This document shows, in pieces, positions 22,319 to 32,938 of a stretch of 64,000 bases of DNA (positions within the stretch are counted from its first letter, which is position 1; every line of letters starts with the position of its first letter). The DNA comes from Epiperipatus broadwayi (Eukaryota; Onychophora; Udeonychophora; Euonychophora; Peripatidae). The notes beneath the pieces were generated by a model, which ran no database searches, was not told the DNA's origin, and saw nothing but the letters and a program-made list of their open reading frames with translations. The stretch spans positions 4,091,911-4,155,910 of the forward strand of contig JAQFVV010012441.1 of the NCBI GenBank assembly GCA_028023455.1. Reading direction: 5' to 3'. Position numbers and translations under genes: made by a program.

Positions 22319-22602
22319 GTGAGTTGTAAAAAAGCATTATAGAAAGTAATAAAGAACCTAGTTGATATTAATATTATGTGGAATTGGCAATGCAATAAAA
22401 AAGATAAAGTTATAATACTATTCATAAAAACAGGCAAAACTCTCTATATGTGTTGCCACTCAGTGCAAGCCAGAGTAATCAATGGATGCCAGAAGGCTTG
22501 TGCATAAAATCCCCATCTAGTACCTACTTATTCAATATTCCTGACTAGTTTCTGACTAGTTTAGGATCTAAGATCTAGATGCAGTGCTCTCATATACAAG
22601 GC

Positions 22603-22644
22603 CACTCACTGACAAAGGACACATGCCAGAAACTAAACTGGGGA
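22603..22644 (+). ncRNA. Hammerhead-like motif, family A (copy A4, degenerate)
   Basis: CTGACAA (22609-22615), a damaged stem II and GAAACTAAAC (22629-22638). It is a tandem duplicate of A5 with more decay. The core G8 is A. Confidence 0.35.
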
Positions 22645-22682
22645 TATCTAAGATCTAGGTGCAGTGCTCTCAGATCCAAGGC

Positions 22683-22724
22683 TTCTCACTGACAAAGGCC
22701 ACAAGCCAGAAACTAGTCTGGGAA
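22683..22724 (+). ncRNA. Hammerhead-like motif, family A (copy A5)
   Basis: Stem I is complete: TTCTCA (22683-22688) pairs with TGGGAA (22719-22724) over six positions, one of them G·U. Stem II is GGC-CACAA-GCC. GAAACTAGTC (22709-22718) supplies GAAA, a self-complementary ACTAGT stem III and a C at the cleavage site. The core reads CTGACAA, so G8, needed for catalysis, is A. An A·A opposition sits at the base of stem II. Confidence 0.55.
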
Positions 22725-22890
22725 TATTGGATGAGTAGGCACTAGATGTGGATTTTATGCACAAGCCTTCTGGAATCCATTGATTACTCTGGCTTGCACT
22801 GGATGGCAATACGTATAGAGAGTTTTGCCTGTTTTAATAACAGTTAAAAGCAAGCATAAGAAATGGTGATCACGTGATGTTTATTGGCTT

Positions 22891-24360
22891 AAATACTATT
22901 CATATTAGTGACATTCTATGTACTCTTAATTTTTTCAGCACAGTATGTGGTATAGTTTATAATCAGTTTATATCAAACAGTTTGAAATGATGTTTTACTA
23001 TAGACAAGACGGTAATCAATTATTATCAACAGCCTTATAAATTTCTGCTGCTCCTATGTAGATGTTAATCATACACATTAAACAATAATCTGAAAATAAT
23101 AATAAAAAATAGAAAACAATAAAAAAGAAAGACAAAAAGATAAAAAAATGCAGACTCAATTTATAAAGAATCTTTAGGCAGCAAAGATAAAACTCAAAAC
23201 ATATTTCATTATAAAATAAAATATATGTTATGGCTTCTCACTGGTGTGAAGCCTATCCTTATTTGTTGCAAGTCCCCTAAAAATTATACATATATATATA
23301 ATGGATTGTACTTTTACTAATAATATATAAAATATAAAGAACACAGCAACAAATATATAAACTATATTTTATTTTACAAATATTTTTCCAACAACATTGA
23401 CTTCTAAACATGTATTTTGAAATATCAACTCTAGACATGTATTCTGAAATAAATATGAAGATTTTTAAAACCCGAAGAAATTCAAAAAGTAATACTATCT
23501 TTTCTGAGTTGTTATTACTTTCTAGTAAAGATAATTTGTAGGGTAAAAACATTTTTGTATCGCTCATTAATTCAAAACTTTATTTAATTAATAAAAAAAA
23601 AGAAAAGAAATATAGATGCTAACCCTATTATTTATAGACGAAAAATTAATTCTAATGTTACATACTACAGATGACAGGACCGTATTCAATTTAAGTTTAC
23701 AAAAGTGCTTTCGTATAAATGGTCGAGTTGTTAATTCAAATTTTTAAAAATTGAAATGAAAAATATCTTCACGTAGTAAAAGTTAATAATAAAAAAACTG
23801 TCGCAGATAATTTCATCTAGGGAATTTTTTTTATTAATTACATAGTTAAATTTTTATAATTTAGAACATTTTTTCCTTTTGCAAATAAAGAATTAAAATT
23901 TTTAAAGCTGATTAATACAAATTTACCTACTGTTAAAAATATTTCAAAGGGGCACCTAGTTTAATCTTTATTTTAGGAATATTTCAGTTCATGACATGTA
24001 CTTAATGTGATTAACAATTTATATAACATAGAAACAAAGAGGAATTATGCAGTATTTGTTATATGAGAAAAAGCGGAAAGTAATCCTACAAATACATCAG
24101 CATTTTCTAATCATGAAAGAAAACATGGATACTGTTTTGATCCAGCTATGATTAAAATAGTTTATGAAGAATAAAATAATAGAATAATAAAAAGGCGTGG
24201 ATTACCTAATGAAACAGACAGTCATTAACACTTAAATTATTGGAATCTTTAAATTTTATTTAAATTTGAAATGTTATGATTTGCTACCCACAATAAGATA
24301 TTAGATTTATAAAAATAAAGATTAAATTTTATATTATGTTATATTTTTTATATTATATAT
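22891..24360. other. A/T-rich DNA, no gene recognised
   Basis: The open frame on minus 23277-23567 (96 codons, Y/I/C-rich) has no family motif and the composition of random A/T-rich DNA. Nothing else is visible. Confidence 0.55.
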
Positions 24361-24370
24361 ATAAATATAG

Positions 24371-24541
24371 GGGATTTGAACTCAGACTTTCAAACAACCT
24401 TCAACTACCAACACTATCTCAAAATACTGATATACATGACCACACACATGTTGAACAGATAAATAATCACCAATATAGTATTTCGTGCTGAACCAGCGCT
24501 CATCAAGATTGCTTGAAAGTTTGAGTTCAAATCCCCTATAT
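24371..24541 (-). mobile_element. Family B short repeat with tRNA-like boxes
   Basis: On the minus strand the unit runs from the hammerhead-like motif (24506 downwards) through AATATTGGTGATTATTTATC-type words to GAGATAGTGTTGGTAGTTG (A-box-like) and GAGTTCAAATCCC (B box, at 24383-24371). A second B-box copy in the opposite orientation (24523-24536) lies just beyond the ribozyme side, so this locus too has an inverted component. It is a tRNA-related short interspersed repeat that I do not otherwise recognise. Confidence 0.65.
24475..24506 (-). ncRNA. Hammerhead-like motif, family B (copy B2)
   Basis: On the minus strand: TTGATGA (24506-24500, one change from CTGATGA), stem II GCGCT-GGTTC-AGCAC (five pairs but for one mismatch), GAAA (24484-24481), then ATA-C-TAT as stem III and A at the cleavage site. 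Stem I is not well paired here. Confidence 0.5.
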
Positions 24542-27185
24542 TTACATTTAACTTCCAGGTATAAGAATGCCTGTATTTCAAATCTTGTTATATATATGTA
24601 TAATAATAATACTAATAAAATATCTTCTAAGAGACCAACTGTAAAATAAAGATCTTTTTAGAATTTCTTCATAAATACTCGACAATTAATAAAAAAAAAA
24701 AGCATTATTCACTTCAAGTAAATTAACATCTGATTGGTAAGAATTTTATTATTTGATTTTTTTTATTTTATTATCTTAATTTCTCAATAAAACGAGATAA
24801 AAAGAGTCAAGAATTGTCAGCAATAAATAAATATAAAACTTACTTAAAAATATTTACTTAAATTAAATGTTTTCAAAATCAAATTATATAGTAAAAGTTA
24901 AAGTAAAGCATACTTTTAGTAGTTCTTCGTTTTGTAATAAAATTTATCTTAAAATATTAAATTACCTTTATTCAGAATTATAATCATATTAGTATCCCAA
25001 ACAGTTTCAAGAATTACAGATCTTAGTTAATGTTTTAACACTTTTGATTTCTTTACAGTGACCATTTTTAGTTGAGCAAATATTGTTTTGCTGAAGGCAG
25101 GACATTTGTATATTTTATGTGTTTAATCCAGAGGCTGCTATGGATTATACTTCTTTTACCCATATGTTCAAAGTCTTATATATATATATATTAACACATT
25201 TGTCCTTGATGGGCCAAAATATGAACCACACTATCATATTCCATTTATTTAACACATGAATTGATTCATAGATAGCTCTGCAGGCAACAAGGAGAGAATA
25301 TCAATCATCAGTCATCTTTTTACTGTTACATATGGCACATATGTGTTTTTTTATCTGCTGAGTGATAAGAAATATAAGCTGTCATTCAGCTTTGTCATAA
25401 TCTCCAGTTAAGGATAGTTAGATAATCATTTACTTAAAAGTTTTGAATTGGTATCTGGATTGATTATGATTTGGTACTATGTTATATCCCCCAAAATTAC
25501 GATCTGACCCTCATGATAATTCAAAATTGTAGCTAAGTCAGACGGATGAGTTAATTACTACACTCTGTTAATCATAAATATTTTTTAATTTGTTTTTTTT
25601 TAAGTCAGCTTTTGTTAGCACTTAATGATAAATATTAAGGGGACTTGATAGTTATTAGATATATGATGAACGAGAAAGATCATAACATTTAATTTATATT
25701 ATTTAACGCATACTATGAATTTACATTTTAATATATATATATATGTACACAATACACTTTATTTAAATATTAATTTTGATTGGACAAAGTATGATCATTT
25801 TATTAGTTCTATTTTATAATGAAATTCAGTATTCTATTATTCCACAATTATTAATTTCATTGATCTTTTATTATCATTTATGTAACAACGATCAATATTT
25901 TTGCAGATGCAACATCCTATCCTATTGAAGGCAAATATCATTTTGCCAAGCATTTAATATTTTGATATTTTACACAAATGAATATATATTAAGGCTATAT
26001 AATGTTAAGACTATGCGCCTGAAAAAACGACAGTAGTGACCTCTGCAAATCTTTAACATAAGATTTATTTAAAAGACTAGAGCCCATAGCCTTAATATAT
26101 ATTACTTTATGTAACGAGTATGTGTTTTTTAAATATACTTATTACAAATGAATATGAAAATTGAGATAAATTATTCTAGATCTTCCTCTCCTTATGCCAT
26201 ACACAAATATTTAAGCAAATATTAAAAGATGTGAAATACTTTTCGTATTCGTCTAAATGTACGTTTTACTGTTATTAATATTAGCTTAACATAACTATAT
26301 TTTGTCACTGTTTTGATTAAATAACAACTACTGTAACCTAAATAATATATAATATCTAGCATGATTCAATCGTATATATATATATATATATATACGTTTG
26401 AATCTGAAATATATGTTTACATGCATACCTAATACACACACAAAACACATGAAAGTTTGAAAAAATATTTGGTAAGTGCAGGTAGATCAATCGTTGTATA
26501 GTTTCCTTTCAATAAACATTTTAAAAGCATCAGTGTCCACACATGCTTTGAGGTTATTCTTTAAATAAATCAATATTTATAAACTATGCTTGAATTGAGA
26601 GCTTAATCTTATATAAGCCAGCCTGATTTTCAAAAGGATATATTAGTTGCATAAGTTCAGATTATGTATCACAGAGAAGATAAATTTTAAACTACCTGCT
26701 TTTAAACATTGATTGACAGGAAAGTTTATAGTGCATGAATGTAGCTGACTTCCACAATATTTCATAAGTGTATAAATTGCTATACTTATCAATTATTATA
26801 TATATGCCAACTAATATGATTAAACTTCACAATAAAATGATAAATTTTCTCTTCCCTGTAATATATAATCTGAACTTATGCCAGTAAAATGTTGATTTAA
26901 AAATAGGGCTAGCAATGAGATACAGCTTCCAGGCCAATAACTACAATACATGTATCAAGAGTAGTAGACTTCCACAATATTTCATAACAGTATAAACTAT
27001 TACATTACCAATTATTACACACACACACACACACAACAGAAAGTTTTAGTGCATTTTCTTTCATGACCATGATATGAAATTCATATCAGTGTTAAATAAA
27101 ATTTGGATTTTCTTTTCAGATTCCAAATAGCCTTAAGATCTTTCTTTCAGTTGTCACTTATATTGATGAATATATATATATATAT
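24542..27185. other. A/T-rich DNA with small inverted repeats
   Basis: No gene is visible. Simple TA runs occur near 25182, 25730, 26371 and 27172, and a (CA)n at 27018-27034. A 42-bp inverted repeat pairs 26651-26692 with 26838-26880. A diverged direct repeat (GACTTCCACAATATTTCATA) is at 26748 and 26967. The TIR element at 25981 is listed separately. Confidence 0.5.
25981..26103. mobile_element. Short element with perfect 18-bp terminal inverted repeats
   Basis: AATATATATTAAGGCTAT (25981-25998) is exactly repeated in reverse complement at 26086-26103, enclosing 87 bp that include CGCC and ACGAC words unusual for the surroundings. The layout is MITE-like. I see no clear target duplication, so it may instead be a simple foldback. 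Confidence 0.4.
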
Positions 27186-27548
27186 TGAAACAAGAACGAT
27201 GTTTCACATGTATATTTATTCTAAGAGCTGGTTGCCCTTCCACCTTAAGAAACAGCAAATGTATAAAAAAGTTTAGTTTGTGACATTACAAGAAAATCAT
27301 TGTTTTCTATAATTGAGAAAAGAAAATAATAAAGAAAATCATTATTGATTTTATAGTTTTGGATTACGATATAATTTAAATATATCACATATTTATTTAA
27401 AGCTGGCATGTATTAAATTGATTACAGTTTTTAATTTTTGGATGTTTTCAAATAAAGTGTAATAATCACTTGAGGCAGAGTTAGTAAATTGAAAAACATG
27501 GCTTAATTCTTATGATTTCTTATCTATCCCACTAAAAAAGTAGATTAT

Positions 27549-27651
27549 CCAATCATGAAGAGAAAGGCAATCGGGCTTAAATGAGAGCAGTATGCAAATT
27601 AGGTACAGTGGGAAAAGGCTGTTTAATCAGTCCAAGAATCAGATATAAATA
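27549..27651 (+). promoter_or_regulatory. LTR promoter: CCAAT, octamer, TATA
   Basis: CCAAT (27549-27553), ATGCAAAT (27592-27599) and TATAAATA (27644-27651) stand in line, with 44 bp between octamer and TATA. All three, and the 44-bp gap, recur in the 3' LTR (35636-35741). ATGCAAAT is the POU/Oct binding octamer used in histone H2B and snRNA promoters. Its use here is inferred. Confidence 0.5.
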
Positions 27652-28340
27652 GTCAAGTTGAAGTTAAGTGCAGATTGGATTGGATTTTTAAAGTGTATTT
27701 TTAAAGAAGATTTTTTTTTGAGAAAAAGATAGTAAGAAAAGTGAAGAACTAAAAAGTTAAAATTCTTATTTAAGTGTTACTCAACTCTGACTTTCGTCAC
27801 CTTGGAATATAACCTTTACAACCACTGTTAATAATGGAAAAAGAAAACATTATTAATGAAAACATAGTGATGGAGGGCTAACGTAACAGCTTTTCCTCTC
27901 CATTCTAAGCCATGATTTTTCTAGATTTTCCTGGATAGACATCATAGAAAGGAAATAATGCCATTCAGCTGAAATGCGATGACCCCTTTTTGAAGCGACA
28001 AACTGGATAAATGAAGGTATGATTTTATAAAAATATTCGATATGTGTTTTTTAAAAGACAAGACAAAACATATTTTCTTAAACTAAAATTATATGTGTTT
28101 TTAAAAGATAAACAAACGTATTTCTTAAACTAAAATTATATGTGTTTTTAAAAGATAAACAAAACGTATTTCTTAAACTAAAATTATATATGTTTTAAAA
28201 GACAAACAAAACGTTTTTTTATAAAATAGAAGAGAATTATTAATAAATGTAGCTGCATGAAAATACGTTTGTTACTGGAAAATTATGAATGAAACTAAAA
28301 TTATGAAAATCATTTATTCATGATAAAGTATAGATGAAAA

Positions 28341-28720
28341 TGCTTAATGCTTACCTGAATATTAATTTTGTGGGAGTAATTTAAACCACATTACTGGATT
28401 TGATAAATGTAATGAAATATTATATGGACTCTAAATGCTTACCTGCATGCTGATATAAAATTACAAATGCTTAATAGTTACCTGAATATTAATTTTGTGG
28501 GAGTAATTTAAACCACATTACTGGATTTGATAAATATAATGAAATATTATATGGACTCTAAATGCTTACCTGCATGTTGATATAAAATTACAAATGCTTA
28601 ATACTTACCTGAATATTAATTTTGTGGGAGTAATTTAAACCACATTACTGTTTTGATAAATATAAATAAAATAATGAAAGACTATATGGATTATAAATGC
28701 TTACCTGCATATTGGTGTTA
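28341..28720 (+). repeat. 127-bp tandem repeats in the 5' LTR (3 copies)
   Basis: Units start at 28341, 28468 and 28595, each with GAATATTAATTTTGTGGGAG and ATTATATGGACTCTAAATGC words. The third copy diverges after the middle. The 3' LTR has six copies. Confidence 0.9.
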
Positions 28721-29643
28721 TGTGAAAAAAGTAATAAAACTTATGCACATAGATGCACATTTACACTGACTGGACTATGAATAGTCCACAAACCAAGAAT
28801 TGTTCACATTACCTGTTTGATAAATAGAATAAAATAATGTACTATAAAAATTACAAATGCTTACATGAATTTCGATTGTATACAAAAAAAATAATAAAAC
28901 TTATGAGCACCAATGTACATTGATACTTGACTGAATTATAGAAACCTTACAGATCTGGAATAGCTCATCTTACCTATTTACCTACCTAAAAGAGATGTAC
29001 AGATATGGAATAAAGAGTGGCAAAATATTCATGCAGTATTGATAGACGTCTACTAGATAAAAGACCCTTTGAATCCTTTACCTAAGATACATCAAAATGA
29101 GCCTTCATTTGAAATGAAGGATGAACTTTATTAAAATGAATTGCAAATGAACTATTGATCAACAAACTGCTTCTAACCTTTTCATAAATGAAATGAAAAT
29201 GAGTCATCACATGGATAGGAATGAACTTTATTAGAACTTGCAAATTAATTGTTATTAAATAAAATTATTGTTACTAAAAATTAAATTTAGTTATCCAGTT
29301 GTCCAATTCTATTTTGTTTTTATTGCATCACTCATCATTCATTGCACTTGTTCATGAGAATCTCATGCCTCCTGAGCTACGTCTGGCATAACTAGACCTA
29401 GGTAAGTCAGGTTGTAGTGAGATGGAACTCTAGTGGCACCGTTTGGAAAACCAAACATATAAATGTCTAGATGCTTCCAGCCTCTATGGTGCTACATCCT
29501 CTGATGAGCAGGAAATATTGTTGTAGGGGGGGGGTTAACATCTGCATTGGGGAATGCCAATCGATAGTTCCTTCCTGCAACATGCTCATCAGGAAATTGT
29601 TACAACTGAAGTAATAAAAAGGTTGTATGGTGGTTCGGTTACA

Positions 29644-29919
29644 TTTGGCACCCTACTGTGAGGCCTTATCTAGCTAGCCTACCCATGGGCATAAGCAGAT
29701 CATGATTCTGTGATATGAACAGTGCATATGATGCAGTGATGTGATTTATTCAAGAAGGGTGGAAAAATAAAAGTTAAAAAAAAACAACAACACAAAAATG
29801 AATGGCATAGAGAATAAAACAGGCATTTCACAGAAGATGGAGTTAAATCATGGTGTGGATGGAGAGAGAAGCTTATCAAAATTGAAATAAAAAGTACAAA
29901 TAAAATTTATAAAAAAATA
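29644..29919 (+). other. Leader of the gypsy-type element with primer-binding site
   Basis: Three bases after the LTR comes TGGCACCCTACTGTGAGG (29646-29663). A TGG followed by a sequence able to pair with a tRNA 3' end is the expected primer-binding site. I cannot name the tRNA. The remaining 250 bp are untranslated leader up to the first gag-region ATG. Confidence 0.55.
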
Positions 29920-30573
29920 TTGATGATAACCAGATCAAAAACAAAAAAGATGATGAATACAGAAAGTATAGAGAATCTTCCAGAGAAAGAAGATAAACAA
30001 GAAGACAAAGCCGGACGATCAAAAGCAATCACAGAAAATAGGGGAGACCTCCATGTTAGCCCAGTTAGTGGAAATTATAAAAGCAGACCACAAGAAAAGA
30101 GATGAGCAAAGAGAAGATGATAACAAAAAAACAGATAAACAAAGAGAAGAGGATAACAAACAACGAGAAGAAGATGACAAGAAAAGAAATGAACAAAGAG
30201 AAGAAGATAAGAAGGACAAGCAGAGAGAAGACAAACCAAAGAATAGAAAGAACAAATCATAGAAGCAATAGAAAGACAAAATGAAAAGTTTGAACAAATA
30301 AATAAGCAGATAACTAACCAAATATTGAAAATAAAGGAGGAGGTGATGGAGGAAGCTAAAGGCTCATTAATAGAGCAAGAAGTTAAAATGACCCAGATAT
30401 GTGAGGCCATGAATACAAAAATAATAAGAATTCAAGAATCCATGCAGGAGAAGGTGGATATATTGACCACCCAGATGAAAGAGATAGAAATAAAAAATAG
30501 CAATACATTGCCTAAACAAAAAGAAGGCAGAAACAGTCCCAAAAGAAAGTCAAAAAGAGAATTATCCAGTTAG
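29920..30573 (+). pseudogene. Gag N-terminal region, charged coiled coil, frameshifted
   Basis: Three overlapping pieces (29920-30105, 30053-30262, 30325-30573) in alternating frames make a very hydrophilic K/E/D/R/Q-rich segment, with MLAQLVEIIKADHKKRDEQR followed by repeated EQREEDKK-like heptads. The expected structure is one long coiled coil, as found ahead of the capsid domain in several gypsy-type Gag proteins. At least two frameshifts separate the pieces. It probably was continuous with the frame starting at 30599. Confidence 0.55.
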
Positions 30574-30598
30574 TCATGAAGTCCCTATAACCAACCAG

Positions 30599-31489
30599 AT
30601 GTCTGGAATTGTAAACCAGTTTTTAAAAATCAGAACTTTTTCAGGGAGCTGTAATGAAGCACCTATAGAATATGTAAAAAGTTTGGAGAGATACTTTAGT
30701 ATTAATGTATTGACAGAAGAGGCAAAACTGGCAATAGCATGTAGTCATCTCCAAGGTGCAGCGCAAGCATGGTGGGATTCACTGTTTACCCAACCTACAA
30801 ATTTTGATGAGTTTAAAGGAGCACTAATGAACTGTTACTGGAGCGATGATTATCAGGAGGGGATTAAATATAAGGTGTCCCAGGAGAAATGTCCACCTGG
30901 AGAGCCTTATACACCCTTCTTTAGAAGACAGGTGGCCAGGTTGATAGCCTTGACATCTGACCCACTATCTGAACTCCAGATTATTAGATTGATATGGCAC
31001 AGCTTCCCAAGTTACATAGAAAGAATGCTGATTGGGACTGATTGTCGATCTATTGAGCAGGTTGCTGAACTATTAACAGCCTACGATAGCTGTGGTGCAT
31101 CAGCATCCAAGGAAGAAGGAGCAAAGCAACCACAAAACAAACCTCCTTATAGAAGAGATGATGGGCCTAGAATAGGAGCCATCAGATACAAAAGGAAAAT
31201 GCCTCCTTGGCAATATAGCAACTATGACCCACCACCATGGTATCAGCACCAAAGAAATCAGACACCACCATGGAAAAGGCAAAGAAGATATTCAACAGGC
31301 AACGTGCAGAGCCCTTACCAAACCCGAGTTATAAGAAGATCAAATAGTGATCATAACTTGCAGGAGAGTGTGGATAGAGACACGAGCCATCATGATGATG
31401 TCTGGCCTGACAAATGTCCAAAGATGGGACAAGAAACTGATCCCAAAAGACTCAATTATGAAGGGTTAAACAAGGAAGGACCTCGATAA
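30599..31489 (+). CDS. gag: Gag capsid-like protein (retrotransposon Gag domain)
   Basis: An uninterrupted frame of 296 codons. Residues about 10-150 fit the retrotransposon Gag/capsid domain: a F-S-G-S-C-N-E-A-P-I-E-Y-V start, the A-I-A-C-S-H-L-Q-G-A-A-Q-A-W-W-D block near residues 45-61, F-D-E-F-K-G-A-L and then F-R-R-Q-V-A-R-L. It would form the particle shell around the element RNA. The C-terminal 120 residues are basic and rich in P, W, R and Q, fit to bind RNA. I see no CCHC zinc knuckle, which many gypsy Gags have. The ATG at 30599 may be internal, since coiled-coil sequence lies upstream in a shifted frame. Confidence 0.8.
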   Translation: MSGIVNQFLKIRTFSGSCNEAPIEYVKSLERYFSINVLTEEAKLAIACSHLQGAAQAWWDSLFTQPTNFDEFKGALMNCYWSDDYQEGIKYKVSQEKCPPGEPYTPFFRRQVARLIALTSDPLSELQIIRLIWHSFPSYIERMLIGTDCRSIEQVAELLTAYDSCGASASKEEGAKQPQNKPPYRRDDGPRIGAIRYKRKMPPWQYSNYDPPPWYQHQRNQTPPWKRQRRYSTGNVQSPYQTRVIRRSNSDHNLQESVDRDTSHHDDVWPDKCPKMGQETDPKRLNYEGLNKEGPR

Positions 31490-31497
31490 ATGATTCC

Positions 31498-31914
31498 TTG
31501 CCTAGGGGTCCTAGCAATAAGCTGAGGAATCAAGTGAAAACTAATAGCAAATGTTTAATGGCTAATATGATTTGTGATGGGGAAAAGAAAGTCCCTCATT
31601 ATAATATGCAACAATGCCCCAAAATCAAAATAATGCTGGAGGGGATTATTGTTGAAACTTTGTTGGACTCAGGAAGTCAGGTGTCTGTGATCTCTGAAGA
31701 GTTGTATGGCCAAATGAAAATGTTAAATCCTGACATTCAAACCCTACCAATCAAGGCAACTCAAGTCACCTTGGCCAATAATAGGAAAGCTCGGGTGGAA
31801 TCCAAACAGATATGGATTCAAATGTGGATAGGAAAAACACAGCTTAATCATGCCTTTTTAATAATGAAGGGACTAATACATGAAGCTTTGGTGGGAGCAG
31901 ATATAATGCACTGA
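31498..31914 (+). pseudogene. pro: Retroviral-type aspartic protease region
   Basis: The frame covers a pepsin-like retroviral protease. LLDSGSQVSVIS has the catalytic D-S-G triad (Asp codon at 31666-31668), followed by E-E-L-Y and, near the end, A-L-V-G-A-D-I, which matches the usual second conserved block (I/L-L/V-G-x-D). It would cut the Gag-Pol polyprotein inside particles. A TGA at 31912-31914 ends the frame before the RT linker, and a TAA follows at 32038. Gag and this frame are in different phases, 8 bases apart, so a programmed shift may once have joined them, but decay is equally possible. Confidence 0.75.
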
Positions 31915-32040
31915 ATTCAGTGCACGATGGATTTTCAGAAGTGTCAAGTCATGTGTGGAGGTGAAGTCATACCCTTTACTCCAAAAGAAACACATCATTC
32001 AATGGGAATGGGTTGTGTCCAGAAAGATCCACCATGGTAA

Positions 32041-32938
32041 ATGATTGAATCCAAGATTCAAGAATCCTCACTCATAAGAGAAAGGCAGGAGCAGATAGAA
32101 AAGCTGCTAAAAGAATATCAAGATATTTTCTCAGAAGTACCAGGGATTATTCATGGGTATGAACATCGAATAAAGGTGACAGATGAGCAACCATACCAGT
32201 CCCAGTCATTTCCCATCAGTATAAGCCAGAAGTGGAAAAGCAACTGACCGAAATGATAGGATGGGGAATCATTTCTAAGTGTTCATCCCCTTTTAACAAT
32301 CCACTAAAAGTCATAAAAAAAAGGATGGTACAGTCCGTTTATGCTTGGATTCCCGGCAACTGAATAGAATAACAGTGCCAGATCATAATATACCACCTCC
32401 GATTTATGAATTACTAATAAAATTTCGTGGGAAGAATATCTTTACTACCCTAGACCTTACTGCCAGCTACTGGCAAATTAAGCTGCACCCCGAAGATAGG
32501 AGATATATGGCATTCCGGTACAATGGATATTCATATCAATTTAACAGGATGCCCTTCGGGTTAAAAAACAGTGGCTCTGGCCTGCTGAAATGTCTAGACA
32601 GAGTGTTGTCAGATGAAATCAAGCATGTTGTAACAATGTATGTTGATGATGTAGTCATTGCATCAGAGAATTTAGAAGAACACATCCAACATTTAGGACT
32701 TTTTTTTAAAGAGTGTAAAGAAAAGGGAATAAAAATTAACATAAAGAAGAGTACCTTGGTAGTGGGGGAAGTAAAATTTTTGGGCCACATCATCAACAGT
32801 CAGGGCATTAGACCTCAGTACAAAAAGATACAGGGTATTCAAGAGTTCCCAAGGCCCAAGACAAAGAAGCAAATTAGATCCTTCCTCAGGCTTTGCAACT
32901 TTTTTTTGCCCTCGATATGGAACCCTTACTTCAATTAA
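32041..32938 (+). pseudogene. pol: Reverse transcriptase of the gypsy-type element
   Basis: The start (32041-32247) gives the pre-RT linker (L-K-E-Y-Q-D-I-F-S-E-V-P-G) in frame 1. A frameshift near 32250-32345 moves to frame 2, where 32345-32938 carries F-T-T-L-D-L-T-A-S-Y-W-Q-I (motif A), F-N-R-M-P-F-G-L-K-N-S (motif B; the usual A-P is N-S) and Y-V-D-D (motif C, codons 32639-32650), then the V-K-F-L-G-H block. These are the palm residues that copy RNA to DNA. Another frameshift follows near 32900. The catalytic Asp residues are all present. The frame breaks alone would prevent a full polyprotein. Confidence 0.88.

Larger units (their letters stand above)
20936..22376 (+). mobile_element. 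Penelope-like element 3' part, right arm of inverted dimer
   Basis: This is the plus-strand mate of 19522-20893, starting at a sharp turning point (TATAAAGTTGATT at 20936 against its complement ending at 20893, with a 42-bp spacer). Remnant blocks in several frames include an N-W-H-S stretch, K-I-H-R-A-I-N-Y and I-E-K-I-I. Further on is an E-I-N-W-K-K-C-H-I-N-N-I block that recalls the C-terminal part of Penelope endonucleases. A (ATA)n tract (22015-22062) lies near the 3' end. The arm ends after a hammerhead-like tail. It is inactive through many stops. Confidence 0.65.
22431..22890. mobile_element. Family A repeat, divergent palindrome with duplicated ribozyme cassette
   Basis: A minus-sense part (about 22434-22560) and a plus-sense part (about 22561-22890) share AAACTCTC...ends and internal words as reverse complements. 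The plus part carries two hammerhead-like cassettes exactly 80 bp apart (CTGACAA at 22609 and 22689). The minus part keeps only a GAAACTAGTC remnant (22543-22552). Sequence beyond 22822 (GTTTTAATAAC...GTGATCACGTGATG) is the usual continuation of the unit. Confidence 0.7.
27186..29643 (+). repeat. 5' LTR of the gypsy-type element
   Basis: This 2458-bp LTR has a CCAAT word (27549-27553), an octamer ATGCAAAT (27592-27599) and a TATA box (27644-27651) about 460 bp from its start. It then carries about 50-bp repeats (four copies, about 28041-28215) and three 127-bp tandem units starting at 28341, 28468 and 28595. The end at 29643 is set by comparison with the 3' LTR and by the TGG of the primer-binding region. 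Confidence 0.9.

Noticed and set aside
29508-29524. CTGATGAGCAGGAAA in the gypsy LTR (also near 37911), which looks like a hammerhead core
   Set aside because: Only four bases separate the core from GAAA, so no stem II can form.
30019-30410. Long minus-strand frames rich in Ser, Leu, Cys and Phe across the gag leader
   Set aside because: Antisense shadow of the K/E-rich coiled-coil coding strand.
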